Assembly: GCF_001652265.1 (NCBI RefSeq) | Contig: NZ_LWBS01000242.1 | Location: 12,629 to 76,628, forward strand | From: Rhizobium leguminosarum | GTDB lineage: Bacteria > Pseudomonadota > Alphaproteobacteria > Rhizobiales > Rhizobiaceae | Reading direction: 5' to 3' | Length of the DNA stretch: 64,000 bases | In this document: in pieces, positions 8,938-17,984 of the stretch | How positions within the stretch are numbered: the first letter of the stretch is position 1 | Layout: every line of letters starts with the position of its first letter | Translations under genes and position numbers: made by a program | Notes under the pieces: generated by a model | The model's database searches: none | Seen by the model: the letters and a program-made list of their open reading frames with translations, nothing else | Told to the model about the DNA's origin: nothing

Positions 8938-9852
8938 CTATCGGGCAAAAGCCTCGAATGGATTGTCGTGGGTCAGGCGCATCAGGGTGCCGTCGTCTAT
9001 GCCCCGCCGTTTCAGCTCGGGCAGCAAGACTGTGGAAAGATGGGTGTACGGCTTGGGTATCCCACCCATCGGCAGCGCCGGATCGAACCAGCCGCGGTCA
9101 TGGCTCAACAACAGGCGATCGCCGCAGCCCGCCTCCAGCGCCTTGATCACCAGCTCCGCCACCTCGTTGTCCCCGCCCCGGCCGACATGGTCATATTCGA
9201 TCCAGGCGCCTCGCTCGGCGACGGCGACGTTGTAGGCGAAGTCCTTTTCTTCCTGCGTATGGATCGAGATAAACCTGTCGGCCCTGTAACCCTCCGCCTC
9301 GATGACGTCGAGCTGATCCATGACGACCCGTCCCCTGATCGTATGACTGCCGATAACGGCGTCCGTATGCGCCGCGGCGCGCGCGGCTGCCCGCAGGATT
9401 TTCGTCTCAAGCGCCGTCATGCCGTCATCGCCGGCGCTGAGCTTGATCCAGCCTGCCTGGAACCCGGTTTTGTCGATCTGCTCTGTCAGCTCGCGAAGCA
9501 TCCACGCTTCCAGCTCCTTCTCGGAAGCCTGGCGGACCCATTCGGGAATCCAGGGCTCGCGATAATTGCCGGTGGGCACGACGATCGGAAAATCCGTCGC
9601 AAGCGACACGGCAAGATCGATATCCGCACGGCGTCCGACACCGCCCGTCGAGCATTCGACCAGTGCCGTCACCCCGAGCTTCTTGATCCGCTCGATCTCG
9701 GGGGCCATCAGCCGAACGACGTCTTCGATGTCTGCTTCGGCATAACCGGGCTGGTCCGGCGTCCTGAGGTCGACGAAGACGTGCTCGTGCGGCAGGATCA
9801 TCCCAAGTTCGGATTTGCTCTTAGGCCCGAGCGTCGTGCGCAGATGTTTCAA
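8938..9852 (-). CDS. Phosphotriesterase-family metal-dependent hydrolase
   Basis: An amidohydrolase-fold enzyme of the PTE/lactonase family, 304 residues. The binuclear metal site is complete: HEH in ILPHEHVFVD, the carbamylated lysine in GWIKLSAG, histidines in IGSHT and SIHTQEEKD, and the aspartate in LLSHDRG. Members hydrolyse lactones, including acyl-homoserine lactones, and organophosphates. The preferred start is a TTG at 9852, because GGGGGAGAG lies 4-5 bases upstream; an ATG at 9873 and one at 9939 lack a ribosome-binding site. Cytoplasmic; no operon partner. Confidence 0.87.
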   Translation of the reverse strand: MKHLRTTLGPKSKSELGMILPHEHVFVDLRTPDQPGYAEADIEDVVRLMAPEIERIKKLGVTALVECSTGGVGRRADIDLAVSLATDFPIVVPTGNYREPWIPEWVRQASEKELEAWMLRELTEQIDKTGFQAGWIKLSAGDDGMTALETKILRAAARAAAHTDAVIGSHTIRGRVVMDQLDVIEAEGYRADRFISIHTQEEKDFAYNVAVAERGAWIEYDHVGRGGDNEVAELVIKALEAGCGDRLLLSHDRGWFDPALPMGGIPKPYTHLSTVLLPELKRRGIDDGTLMRLTHDNPFEAFAR

Positions 9853-10067
9853 AGTCTCTCCCCCCGCGATCATACCGGCTTTGCGAACTGGCCTCGACCG
9901 ACACTGCCGCAAAAGTAGATCGTCACGTAGCGAAATCAATCGCTCACTCGATTGAAATTCCTACAACTTGACCCTTGGTGTCGATTTCCAACTTGGCGCC
10001 CGGATTGCTGGCGAGCTGATTGTCGCTGGGGAGATATGCCGCATCGGCCTCTTCGGCGTCGCATCGG

Positions 10068-10718
10068 CTACTTCCCCTCCTTGCCCTGCGCCGGCCGGCT
10101 GATCGCGCGGACCTTGCCGCTGGCGCCGCCACCGCAAAAGAAGCAGTCGGCACCGTCGGATTCGAGGCCGGAGACGCCGGTGCCCTCGGGCATCTCCAAC
10201 CGCTCCAGCACCTCGCCGGTTTCCGGGTCGATGCGCCTGACGTCGCTGTCGTCGCCCTCCCAGGTACCGTGCCAGAGCTGGCCGTCGACCCAGGTGACGC
10301 CTGTCACGACGCGGTTGGATTCGATGGTGCGGAGGATCTTGCCCGTCTCCGGGTCGATCTGATGGATCCTGCGACCCCGGTGCTGGCCGACCCAGAGCGA
10401 GCCTTCGGCCCAGGCAAGGCCGGAATTGCCGCCATTGCCGGGCGCCGGGATGGTGGAAACGATACGTCCGGTCTTCGGGTCGATCTTGTGAATGACATCC
10501 TCGGCGATCTGATAGAGGAACTCGCCGTCGAAAGCCGTTCCGGCATGGGACGCAACCTCGATCGAGCGCACCACCTCGCCGCTTGCGGGATCGAGCGCGT
10601 TCAGCCTGTCGCCCGAGGCGAACCAGACGTGCTCACCATCGAAGGTGACGCCGTTGACGCGCTCGGCGCCGGGAAAGGGTCCATATTCACGGATGATCGT
10701 CGCAGCCGATTTTTTCAT
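10068..10718 (-). CDS. Beta-propeller (glutamine-cyclotransferase/YncE-like) protein
   Basis: About 216 residues of repeated propeller blades: IDPKTGRIVSTI, IDPETGKILRTI and IDPETGEVLERLEMP recur at roughly 40-residue spacing, with WVGQH/LWHGTW strands between them. This is the pattern of YncE-like and glutamine-cyclotransferase-like propellers. There is no signal peptide. The C-terminus has DCFFCGGG, a possible metal- or redox-active cysteine pair. The start at 10718 (MKKSAATII) has AGGA 8 bases upstream; ATGs at 10727 and 10754 are alternatives. Function probably sugar- or ligand-related but not assignable. Confidence 0.75.
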   Translation of the reverse strand: MKKSAATIIREYGPFPGAERVNGVTFDGEHVWFASGDRLNALDPASGEVVRSIEVASHAGTAFDGEFLYQIAEDVIHKIDPKTGRIVSTIPAPGNGGNSGLAWAEGSLWVGQHRGRRIHQIDPETGKILRTIESNRVVTGVTWVDGQLWHGTWEGDDSDVRRIDPETGEVLERLEMPEGTGVSGLESDGADCFFCGGGASGKVRAISRPAQGKEGK

Positions 10719-10767
10719 CTCTTCCATCCTGTTCGGCCGTAGGGCCATCCTCATCTGTCAGGCCATA

Positions 10768-11988
10768 CTAGTCGCTTGGCAAAGGTCCCGGGAGTAACAA
10801 GATCGTCGGGAAACCGGGCAGTGGCGGGCTCATCCAGCGCCGTGCCCGCCCGCGCCCGAAGGATTGCACCTTGCTCTCCCCGGCAAGCGAATCCAGCGCC
10901 CGCTGCACGGTGCGCGGGCTGGCGCCGAGCGCGATCGCCAGCGCCGAGCTCGACCAGGCCTCGCCATCGGCGAGAAAGGCGAGAACCGCCCCATGCTGAC
11001 CTTCGACCAGTGGCGCCAGAACGGCGGTCTCGCCGGCGCGCCGCGGCGAAAGCGCAAAACCGCGTTTCGTCGCCGAGACCTCGGCGAGCGCCCGCAGCTC
11101 GGCACGCAGCCGGCCGATCTCGACGCGCAACCGGGCGCGATGTGATTCATCGGCATGTTTACCGCGGAAGGCGCGTGCGACCAGCGTGCCCCTGGCCATA
11201 TCCCTCGGCCAGGCTTCCGCGAGCGCGCGGACGAGCGCGAAGAGCACCGGCCGCGTTGCCAGCGACACGGAAAGCTGGTCGTCGCGCACGACATGGCGAC
11301 AGGCATCGACGACGAGCGCGCCCGAACCTAGCAACTCTTCCACCTCCTCAAGCCGCAGCGGGCTTTCCCGCCAGCGCGAGATCAGCCGTGCCACGGGTGC
11401 GTTGAGTACGTCGGCGGCATTTTCCACCTCCGCCGTCAATACGGGCATAGCGGCTTCGCGCGCCGCCTGCCTCGCCCGGTCAAGCGCCGCCCGCGCCGCT
11501 TTCGTCTGCAGGCGCCGGATCGCGATACCCGCGACCACAAGCTCATGGGCAGCCCTTGCCGCCGGCGGCAGCGGCGTCGGGTCGAGTGTTTCGAGCGCCC
11601 GCTCGGCCTCGTCGAGCCGGCCGATCAGCACCAGCCGGCGAAGCTCGACATTCCTGGCATGGGCGGCATTGACCCTGTCGCCATGCGCTTCGAGCACCTT
11701 GCGCGCCGCCTCCAGCGCTTTGGGCGGCCAGGTGAGATCGCGTGAGACCAGCGCGATCTCGGCCTCGGCGACCACGCAGCGGGCTCGCGCCACCGCCTCC
11801 CGCGGGCCGAAAGCACGCGCCGCACTCTTCAACAGCGCCTTGGCACGGACGAGATCGCCGAGCTGCGCCATCGCAATGCCGCGCAGCGCCAGCGCCGGCG
11901 CATCGTCGCGAAGTGCTACCCGCTTCAGCGCGCCGAGCGCGTCTCCCACTGCCAGCGCCCGCGCCGCCGCCGTGATCAGCGAGTCCAT
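10768..11988 (-). CDS. TPR-like/HTH transcriptional regulator
   Basis: A 406-residue protein with an alanine- and arginine-rich helical N-terminal half that looks like tetratricopeptide helices (ALALRGIAMAQLGDLVRAKALL and similar). It carries a C-terminal helix-turn-helix, roughly residues 330-390: WSSSALAIALGASPRTVQRALDSL followed by GRGRARRW. It is divergent from a DUF899 operon with about 120 bases between starts, so it probably regulates that operon. No close named family is recognised. Confidence 0.72.
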   Translation of the reverse strand: MDSLITAAARALAVGDALGALKRVALRDDAPALALRGIAMAQLGDLVRAKALLKSAARAFGPREAVARARCVVAEAEIALVSRDLTWPPKALEAARKVLEAHGDRVNAAHARNVELRRLVLIGRLDEAERALETLDPTPLPPAARAAHELVVAGIAIRRLQTKAARAALDRARQAAREAAMPVLTAEVENAADVLNAPVARLISRWRESPLRLEEVEELLGSGALVVDACRHVVRDDQLSVSLATRPVLFALVRALAEAWPRDMARGTLVARAFRGKHADESHRARLRVEIGRLRAELRALAEVSATKRGFALSPRRAGETAVLAPLVEGQHGAVLAFLADGEAWSSSALAIALGASPRTVQRALDSLAGESKVQSFGRGRARRWMSPPLPGFPTILLLPGPLPSD

Positions 11989-12107
11989 TCAAATCCCGTC
12001 ACACTTGTCACTCCCACCCTTGCCCTGCCCGGCCGTAGCTTTGTCGTCGACCGGCAAGCAATCCCGCGCCGGATGGTACGACGAGAAACAGGCAAAGGAG
12101 AAGACCC

Positions 12108-12917
12108 ATGACGATACAACTCGGAACACGGCAGCAGTGGCTGGAAGCGCGGCTCGACCTGCTCGAAGAGGAGAAGGCGCTGACGCGGCAGAGCGACGCA
12201 CTGGCGATGAAGCGTCAGCAATTGCCCCGCGTGAGGATTGACAAGGAATACCGCTTCGACACCGAGGCCGGCAACGTTTCGCTGAAGGATCTCTTCGGCG
12301 GCCGTTCGCAGCTCCTCGTCTATCACTTCATGTTCGGGCCGGATTATACCGCCGGATGCCCCTCCTGCTCCTCGATCGCCGACGGCTTCAACGGCTTCTT
12401 CGTCCATCTCGAAAACCACGACGTCGCCTTCACCGCGATCTCGCGCGCGCCGCTGGCAAAGCTTCTGGCATTCCGGCAGCGCATGGACTGGAGCTTTCCC
12501 TGGGTCTCCTCCTCCGGCAGCGACTTCAACAGCGATTTCAGCGTCTGGTTCACCCCCGAGCAGCAGCGCCAGGGCGGGATAGAATATAACTACCGCCGCG
12601 AGCCGCCCGCTCCCGAACAGTCCGCCTCCGAACCATTGGCCGGCAGGACCGTGCAGGAATGGCAACTGCGCGGCACCGAGGGACCGGTGGCCCAGATCGC
12701 CGCCATGACCGAAACCGATGTCGCGACCTACACCCGCGACCGGCCCGGAGTCAGCGCCTTCGAGCTTGCCGACGGCGCCGTCTACCATAGCTATTCCAGC
12801 TATGCCCGCGGCCTGGACGGCCTCTGGGGCATGTACCAATGGCTCGACCGCGCCCCCAAGGGCCGCAACGAGCAAGGTGTCTGGTGGCGCCACCACGACC
12901 GATATGGCAAGGAGTGA
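12108..12917 (+). CDS. DUF899 thioredoxin-fold protein
   Basis: A 269-residue DUF899 protein. Diagnostic features are an N-terminal coiled segment, EYRFDTEAGNVSLKDLFGGRSQLLVYHFMFGP, the redox-like CPSC in TAGCPSCSSIADGFNG, the DVAFTAISRAPLAKL strand and a C-terminal DGLWGMYQWLDRAPKGR. The family has a thioredoxin-like fold and unknown activity, probably a peroxiredoxin-like or disulfide-linked oxidoreductase. An AAAGGAGAAG ribosome-binding site precedes the ATG. A small membrane protein follows 5 bases after its stop. Confidence 0.9.
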   Translation: MTIQLGTRQQWLEARLDLLEEEKALTRQSDALAMKRQQLPRVRIDKEYRFDTEAGNVSLKDLFGGRSQLLVYHFMFGPDYTAGCPSCSSIADGFNGFFVHLENHDVAFTAISRAPLAKLLAFRQRMDWSFPWVSSSGSDFNSDFSVWFTPEQQRQGGIEYNYRREPPAPEQSASEPLAGRTVQEWQLRGTEGPVAQIAAMTETDVATYTRDRPGVSAFELADGAVYHSYSSYARGLDGLWGMYQWLDRAPKGRNEQGVWWRHHDRYGKE

Positions 12918-12922
12918 CTGCG

Positions 12923-13255
12923 ATGCTGCTTCCCATCCACACCTCGAAAACGGGCGGCGGCAACGCCGCCCTCAACACCGCCGAATGGCTCTCGCTCTCC
13001 GCCGCCGCAGACGGATCAGCCGCCAAGCCGAACTGCAAACCCGCTACCCTCGCCGTTGCCGATTGGCTGTCGCTCGCCGCCGCCCCGACATTCGCGGTCA
13101 TGGCGCTGCTGACAGCCATGACCGGCAGCGTCGACATGATCTGCACAACGACGCCGGATGCCTTCCCGATCGGCGGAATGGTGCCGATGTACCTGCTGAT
13201 GAGCGGCTTCCACCTGGCGCCCTGGCTGCGGCTCGCCGCCAGCTGGCGAGCCTGA
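12923..13255 (+). CDS. Small predicted membrane protein
   Basis: A 110-residue protein starting 5 bases after the DUF899 stop, with its GGAG ribosome-binding site inside the end of that gene, so the two are co-translated. The N-terminal 45 residues are polar; then two hydrophobic helices follow (LSLAAAPTFAVMALLTAMTG and MVPMYLLMSGFHLAPWLRL). No family recognised. The pairing suggests it serves as membrane partner of the DUF899 protein, which is inference from spacing. Confidence 0.68.
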   Translation: MLLPIHTSKTGGGNAALNTAEWLSLSAAADGSAAKPNCKPATLAVADWLSLAAAPTFAVMALLTAMTGSVDMICTTTPDAFPIGGMVPMYLLMSGFHLAPWLRLAASWRA

Positions 13256-13288
13256 GCGACCGATAACGCTCCGCGACGCCGCCGATAT

Positions 13289-13313
13289 CTCTTCTCCCCA
13301 GCGGGGAGAAGAG
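13289..13313. repeat. Perfect 11-bp-arm palindrome between convergent genes
   Basis: The arms CTCTTCTCCCC and GGGGAGAAGAG flank AGC. It lies between a forward membrane-protein gene and a reverse phosphatase gene. Such CTTCTCCCC hairpins are common between rhizobial genes. It could act as a bidirectional terminator; no T tract is present. A diverged relative is at 17845-17867. Confidence 0.6.
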
Positions 13314-13375
13314 GGAGCTAGCCGCACTTCCGCTCAACCGCCTCCGGCCTTGTCCCCTTACCAAAGCGACCCAGC

Positions 13376-14017
13376 TCACGCCCTCACCTCGATAAAGTCG
13401 ATCGGCCCGCCGGCAACATCGTCGTCGAACACCGCACTGGAAAGCTTTCCGCCGAAGACGCAGCCGCTGTCGATGTTGGTGCGATTTCCTGTCGTCATCG
13501 GGTTCGCCATCGATGGCGTATGGCCGTGGACGAGGTGCTTGCCCCAATATTCGCCTGGCTCACCGGCCACGAACCGCATCCATAGAAGATCGTCCTGGCT
13601 CTGCCGGTCCAACGGAAATGCCGGATCGACGCCGGCATGGACGAAGATGCGATGCCGATCGACATGCATGAGCGGACGATCGGCCGCCCATTGCAGATGC
13701 TGCGGCAAAACCCTGCCGCCATAGGATATTTCGGTCTCCAGCCCGCCGTTGCCGAGCCATACGGCTCTGCTCTGACCGTCGGCATAGGCAGCGACCATCA
13801 TATCCTCATGATTGCCTTTCAGGCAGATCCATCTCCACGGCTCAGATGGACCGGCAATGATCCGGTCGAGGACACTTTTGCTGTCAGGCCCGCGATCGAC
13901 ATAGTCGCCAACGAAGACGACGGTCCCTCCAGGCGCATAGGCCGCGATCCGATCGATCATCCTGTTCAGCGGATCGATACAGCCATGGATATCACCTATG
14001 GCGAACGTGTAGCGCAT
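13376..14017 (-). CDS. Metallophosphoesterase (Ser/Thr protein phosphatase-like)
   Basis: A 213-residue calcineurin-fold phosphatase. The metal-binding motifs appear in order: GDIHG at the N-terminus, GDYVDRGPDS, KGNHE, then HAGVDP and VHGHTP. This matches the bacterial PrpA/ApaH-like phosphatases that act on phosphoproteins or dinucleotides. The ATG at 14017 begins directly at the strand leading to GDIHG and follows GAGGG; the longer frame upstream adds only a basic extension. Cytoplasmic, single gene. Confidence 0.9.
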   Translation of the reverse strand: MRYTFAIGDIHGCIDPLNRMIDRIAAYAPGGTVVFVGDYVDRGPDSKSVLDRIIAGPSEPWRWICLKGNHEDMMVAAYADGQSRAVWLGNGGLETEISYGGRVLPQHLQWAADRPLMHVDRHRIFVHAGVDPAFPLDRQSQDDLLWMRFVAGEPGEYWGKHLVHGHTPSMANPMTTGNRTNIDSGCVFGGKLSSAVFDDDVAGGPIDFIEVRA

Positions 14018-14216
14018 GCTTCGACCCTCTCGGCTGCAGTGCGACGGCGCGCGGCCAAGACGAGCAGACACGCCAGGGCACTATGCCGAGGCTCATGCCC
14101 CACGCCGTCCACTGCATCATAACAAACGAAAGCCCGCCGCCATCGCGAAAATCGACTCAATCTCCGGCATCTATGGCGGTTGGCTCTCCTTCCGCTTGAG
14201 GCAATCGCCACAACAC

Positions 14217-14963
14217 TCACGCCTGCTCATTGGGGTAGAGCGTCAGGATATTGACATTGACCCTGCGCGGCTGCGTCACCGCATAGAGAATGGCCGCGGC
14301 GATGTCCGCGGCCTCTAGTTGCTCCATGTCGCCAAGCCTTTGTTCCACCGCCTCGCGGACACTGGCGCGCATATGGGAGGTAAACTCGGTCCTGACGGCG
14401 CCAGGCTCGATGCAGGTGACGCGAATGCCATCCCGGCCAATCTCGCGCCGCAGCGATTCCGCCATAGCGCTCGCCGCATGCTTGGTGCCGGAATAGACCG
14501 TCGAGGGATGAATGTAGCGGCCGGTGCCGGAGGAGACGATGACGATATGGCCGGCCCCCTGCCGCTGCATCGCCGGCAACGCCGCATGGATCGGATAGAG
14601 CAGCCCGAGGAAGTTGACCTCGACCATCTCCCGATACTCGGCGATGGTCGTGTTCCGAAACGGCGCGGCAACGCCGACGCCGGCGACGCAGAGCAGCATG
14701 TCGAGCCTGCCGAAATCGCCGATCGTCCGCTGCACCATCGCCGCAGCCTGTGCCTCGTCGGACACGTCGGCCTCGATCGGTAGGACCTCACCGCCGCGCT
14801 CGCGGATGCGCTCCGCCAACGCCTCGAGGCGCGGCATGCGGCGGGCGGCGATCGCCACGCTTGCCCCTTCCTCCACCAGCGCCAGAGCGGTCGCCGCACC
14901 TATGCCAGACGAAGCGCCGGCAATGAGGGCGACCCTGCCACTGAGCTTTTTGTCTGTCTGCAT
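14217..14963 (-). CDS. Short-chain dehydrogenase/reductase
   Basis: A 248-residue classical SDR. It has the cofactor loop GASSGIG, an AARR motif after the second strand that suggests NADP(H) preference, the catalytic serine in IVIVSSGTG and the YSGTKHA active-site motif (Tyr and Lys four apart). It ends with RVNVNILTLYPNEQA, typical of the YdfG/clavulanate-dehydrogenase-like branch. It is divergent from a LysR gene, its likely regulator, with a 115-base intergenic region. Confidence 0.93.
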   Translation of the reverse strand: MQTDKKLSGRVALIAGASSGIGAATALALVEEGASVAIAARRMPRLEALAERIRERGGEVLPIEADVSDEAQAAAMVQRTIGDFGRLDMLLCVAGVGVAAPFRNTTIAEYREMVEVNFLGLLYPIHAALPAMQRQGAGHIVIVSSGTGRYIHPSTVYSGTKHAASAMAESLRREIGRDGIRVTCIEPGAVRTEFTSHMRASVREAVEQRLGDMEQLEAADIAAAILYAVTQPRRVNVNILTLYPNEQA

Positions 14964-15078
14964 ACCGGCTCTCCCAACTTTCGGTTCAGGGTTGGCGAAA
15001 TTATCGGCAATTTAGGCTGCGATGATCATGGCAACAATGATATATAAATCGAACAGACTATGTGGACTTGGAGGCATA

Positions 15079-16011
15079 ATGCGCGGCAGCGACTATGCGG
15101 AGCTCAAGGCGTTCGTGACCATCGTCGCGCATGGTAATTTCGCACGCGCCGCAGCCGAGCTCGGAATGTCGGCATCGACGCTCAGCCAGACGATCCGCGC
15201 GCTGGAAGCCCGCCTGGGGCTTCGCTTATTGAACCGGACGACGCGCAGCGTATCGCTCACCGACGCCGGCGAACGGCTGCATGCACGCTTCAGGCCGGCG
15301 ATGGTCGAGATGGAGGCGGCGGTCCGCAATGTCGTCGACGCACGCGACACGCCGGCGGGAACGCTCCGGGTGCATCTGCCGAGTGTCGCCGCCGCGACCT
15401 TCCTCGAGCCGACCCTCGGCCGCTTCCACGCAGCCTATCCTGATATCGTCCTTGACGTGACGATCGACGATTCCGTCACCGACATCGTCGAAGCCGGTTA
15501 TGATGTCGGCGCGCGGCTGGGTGAGTTTCTCGAAGCCGATATGATCGCCGTCCAACTCGGCGGCGAGCAGCGCCAGCTGGCCGTCGCTTCGCCGGACTAC
15601 ATCGCCCAGCACGGTCGCCCGAATGTGCCGGGCGACCTGCTCCAGCACCATTGCATCAACTGGCGCCGGCCGGGCGGTGCAGGTCTCTACAAGTGGGAAT
15701 TCCTCAAAGACAACACGTGGTTCTCCGTCGCGGTCAACGGCCCGCTGATCGTCTCGCACCGCGAGATGGCCCTTGCCGCCGCCGTCCAGGGCGTCGGCAT
15801 TGCCTTCTGGGCCGAAGACCTCGTGCGTCCGCTGATCGAGGGCGGCAAGCTCGTGCCGCTGCTTGAGGAGTGGTGCGGCACCTTCCCTGGCTGGTTCCTC
15901 TGTTATCCCTCACAACGCTACACACCGCCGAGCCTACGCGCCTTCGTCGATTTCTTCAGGCGCGATTCGGGGGCAGCAGAGACCGCTCGAAGAAACCGCA
16001 ATGGATCGTAG
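15079..16011 (+). CDS. LysR-family transcriptional regulator
   Basis: A 310-residue LysR protein: winged helix-turn-helix at residues 5-65 (FARAAAELGMSASTLSQTIRALEARLGLRLLNRTTRSVSL pattern) and a periplasmic-binding-like co-inducer domain after residue 90. The start at 15079 follows GGAGG by 5 bases; ATG codons at 15022 and later have no such site. It is divergent from the SDR gene at 14217-14963, the expected target. Inducer unknown. Confidence 0.92.
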   Translation: MRGSDYAELKAFVTIVAHGNFARAAAELGMSASTLSQTIRALEARLGLRLLNRTTRSVSLTDAGERLHARFRPAMVEMEAAVRNVVDARDTPAGTLRVHLPSVAAATFLEPTLGRFHAAYPDIVLDVTIDDSVTDIVEAGYDVGARLGEFLEADMIAVQLGGEQRQLAVASPDYIAQHGRPNVPGDLLQHHCINWRRPGGAGLYKWEFLKDNTWFSVAVNGPLIVSHREMALAAAVQGVGIAFWAEDLVRPLIEGGKLVPLLEEWCGTFPGWFLCYPSQRYTPPSLRAFVDFFRRDSGAAETARRNRNGS

Positions 16012-16251
16012 GATGACAGCTAGACAGGGCACCCGTCGGCGATCGCCGTGACAGTCGCCGAAGATGCCGATCCACGGACGATTGTCGCATCAATAAAAGC
16101 CGGGCGTTACGTACCATCAGGGGCAGCTTGTAGCCCGAAGGCGACCTTGCATTGCGCGATCGCCAACGGCTATGCCTTCATCCCATGAAAAAAATACGGA
16201 CGAACCTATCACCTGCCGATTTCGCCCGGAGCGACAAGCGACGACAAGGTC

Positions 16252-16809
16252 ATGACGAAGCTTGACGGGCTGATGATTGCCGATCTTGTCATCACCGAGA
16301 AAATGGATGGTGAGAACACGACCATTCATCGGGGTGGGTCTCACGCCCGCAGCCCCGACAGCCGTTACCATTCGTCGCGCGATTGGCTTAAAGCCTTTGC
16401 CGCCGGGATCAGCCCGCAACTGGCAGACGGCGAACGCATCGTGGGCGAGAACCTCTATGCCCGGCACTCGATCGGTTATGATGATCTGCCGTCATACTTC
16501 CTCGGCTTTGCATGGATTATCGAAGGCGAAGTTCAATCCTGGGATCTGACTCTGGCTCGGTTCGAAGAACTGAGCATCGTTCCCGTGTCGATTCTGTATC
16601 GGGGACCATACAAAGCCGGCCTGTTCGAGGATACTGCGGCCTCGCTTGATAGGACCAAGCAGGAGTGGTTTGTCGTTCGGATCGCTGATGCATTCCTGGA
16701 AGCGGAAATGCCAGTTCGGATGGGCAAATATGTCCGGGACAACCACGTTCAAAGTGAAACGCATTGGATGCAGTCGGAACTCATTCCCAATCGCTTGGCA
16801 AATTCCTGA
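16252..16809 (+). CDS. RNA ligase family protein, N-terminus separated by a frame break
   Basis: The frame encodes nucleotidyltransferase motifs of the T4 Rnl2/DRB0094-like RNA ligases. Motif I is EKMDGENTT with the lysine that becomes AMP-linked. SRYHSSRDWLK follows, then motif III-like VGENLYARHS, FLGFAWI, a motif IV-like WFVVRIADAF, and GKYVR as motif V. The natural start is probably the ATG at 16185: reading MKKYGRTYHLPISPG and on into this frame needs one A fewer in a seven-A run at 16188-16194. As deposited, translation can only start at 16252. With the run corrected, the protein is 207 residues. Role: ATP-dependent RNA end joining or repair. Confidence 0.8.
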   Translation: MTKLDGLMIADLVITEKMDGENTTIHRGGSHARSPDSRYHSSRDWLKAFAAGISPQLADGERIVGENLYARHSIGYDDLPSYFLGFAWIIEGEVQSWDLTLARFEELSIVPVSILYRGPYKAGLFEDTAASLDRTKQEWFVVRIADAFLEAEMPVRMGKYVRDNHVQSETHWMQSELIPNRLANS

Positions 16810-16929
16810 CGTCGCTCGCCTCTCCTCCGTCCTGTGCTTGTCACAGGAATCCAGCCACGCCGCTCGCGGGCCTCACGCATGGCCCGCGGGATCTTGCCCT
16901 GCCACGCCGGTTTTATCATACTGCCCGGC

Positions 16930-17811
16930 ATGAGCGGACATGAGAGCCCCATCGAGTTCTACACGCGACCCGGCCGGATGACCTCGGTCGGGCTGCATGC
17001 GCCTACCGTTGCCGCGCTCCAGGGCGTCGGCGCCGTTGCCGCCGCCGTGCACGGCACGCTGCTGCATGATGCCTGGGCGCAACACTACGATCAGGTGCTG
17101 ACGCCGGAACGAAGGGCGCAATCGCACACGCGGCCAGCGGGCGAGATACTCGATACGATCATGGCGATCGATCCTGCGCCCCTCGACATCCCGCGCCCGC
17201 CTGACAAGCGCAGCATCGGGACATGCCGCAATTTCACCGTGCTTGCCTGCGCTGCCCTCAAGGCCCAGGGCGTGCCGGCACGCGCCCGCTGCGGCTTCGG
17301 CATGTATTTCGAGGCCGGCAAGGGCATTGATCACTGGATCACCGAATTTTGGGACGGAGAGCGCTGGGTCTCTGCGGACTTCCAGATCGACGACCTCCAG
17401 CGCGCTGCGTTGAAACTCGATTTCGATCCTCTCGACCAGCCTCCGGGCAAATTCCTCAACGCCGGCGAAACCTGGCAGCGCTGCCGCGCCGGCACCGCCG
17501 ACCCCGGCAAATTCGGCATCTTCGACGAGTCGGGCCCATGGTTCATCGCGATGAATCTCGTGCGCGATTTCGCCGCCCTCAACAACATGGAGATGCTTCC
17601 TTGGGACAATTGGGGATCGATGCCGCAGCCCGAGGAAGAAATATCTCCGGATGGCTTGGCGCGCTTCGATCGTCTCGCCACGCTGACGGTCGACGCTGAC
17701 CAACACTTCGGCGAGCTGCAGGCCCTCTACCAGGACGATACCGGGCTGCGCGTGCCGGCGCAGGTCTTCAATGGCGTGCGGCAGCAGATGGAGAATGTGG
17801 GCAGCGCGTGA
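16930..17811 (+). CDS. Transglutaminase-like domain protein
   Basis: A protein of about 293 residues with the cysteine-protease-like transglutaminase triad: Cys in GTCRNFTVLACAAL, His in IDHWITEFW and Asp in VSADFQID. The N-terminal IEFYTRPGRMTSVG is typical of a family of cytoplasmic bacterial transglutaminase-like proteins. The activity is unproven; members may be peptidases or amidases. The start is uncertain: the ATG at 16930 keeps the whole family N-terminus but has a weak ribosome-binding site; 16978 is an alternative. Confidence 0.83.
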   Translation: MSGHESPIEFYTRPGRMTSVGLHAPTVAALQGVGAVAAAVHGTLLHDAWAQHYDQVLTPERRAQSHTRPAGEILDTIMAIDPAPLDIPRPPDKRSIGTCRNFTVLACAALKAQGVPARARCGFGMYFEAGKGIDHWITEFWDGERWVSADFQIDDLQRAALKLDFDPLDQPPGKFLNAGETWQRCRAGTADPGKFGIFDESGPWFIAMNLVRDFAALNNMEMLPWDNWGSMPQPEEEISPDGLARFDRLATLTVDADQHFGELQALYQDDTGLRVPAQVFNGVRQQMENVGSA

Positions 17812-17984
17812 TTTATGGAATGGCTGAGATCGCCGCTTGTTCCCTCTTCTGCCCGCCGGGGGGAAGGTGGGCCCGAAGGGTCGGATGAGGGGGCCGCACG
17901 ATACGCCCTTCATGCTGCTCTTCGCTTGCGCTCAGCGCATTCGCGGCTTTGCCGCTCACCCCCATCCGCCTTGTCCAGCTGAAA
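17812..17984. repeat. Rhizobial intergenic repeat sequence
   Basis: The stretch contains an imperfect palindrome CTTCTGCCCGCCGGGGGGAAG near 17846-17866, followed by AAGGGTCGGATGAGGGGGCC and a closing CACCCCCATCCGCC. This G- and C-tract pattern recurs between rhizobial genes and relates to the clean palindrome at 13289. No gene is seen in it. Confidence 0.4.

Noticed and set aside
8878..9918. Forward 346-codon frame opposite the phosphotriesterase gene
   Set aside because: The opposite strand carries all metal ligands of the PTE family; this frame is its GC-rich shadow.
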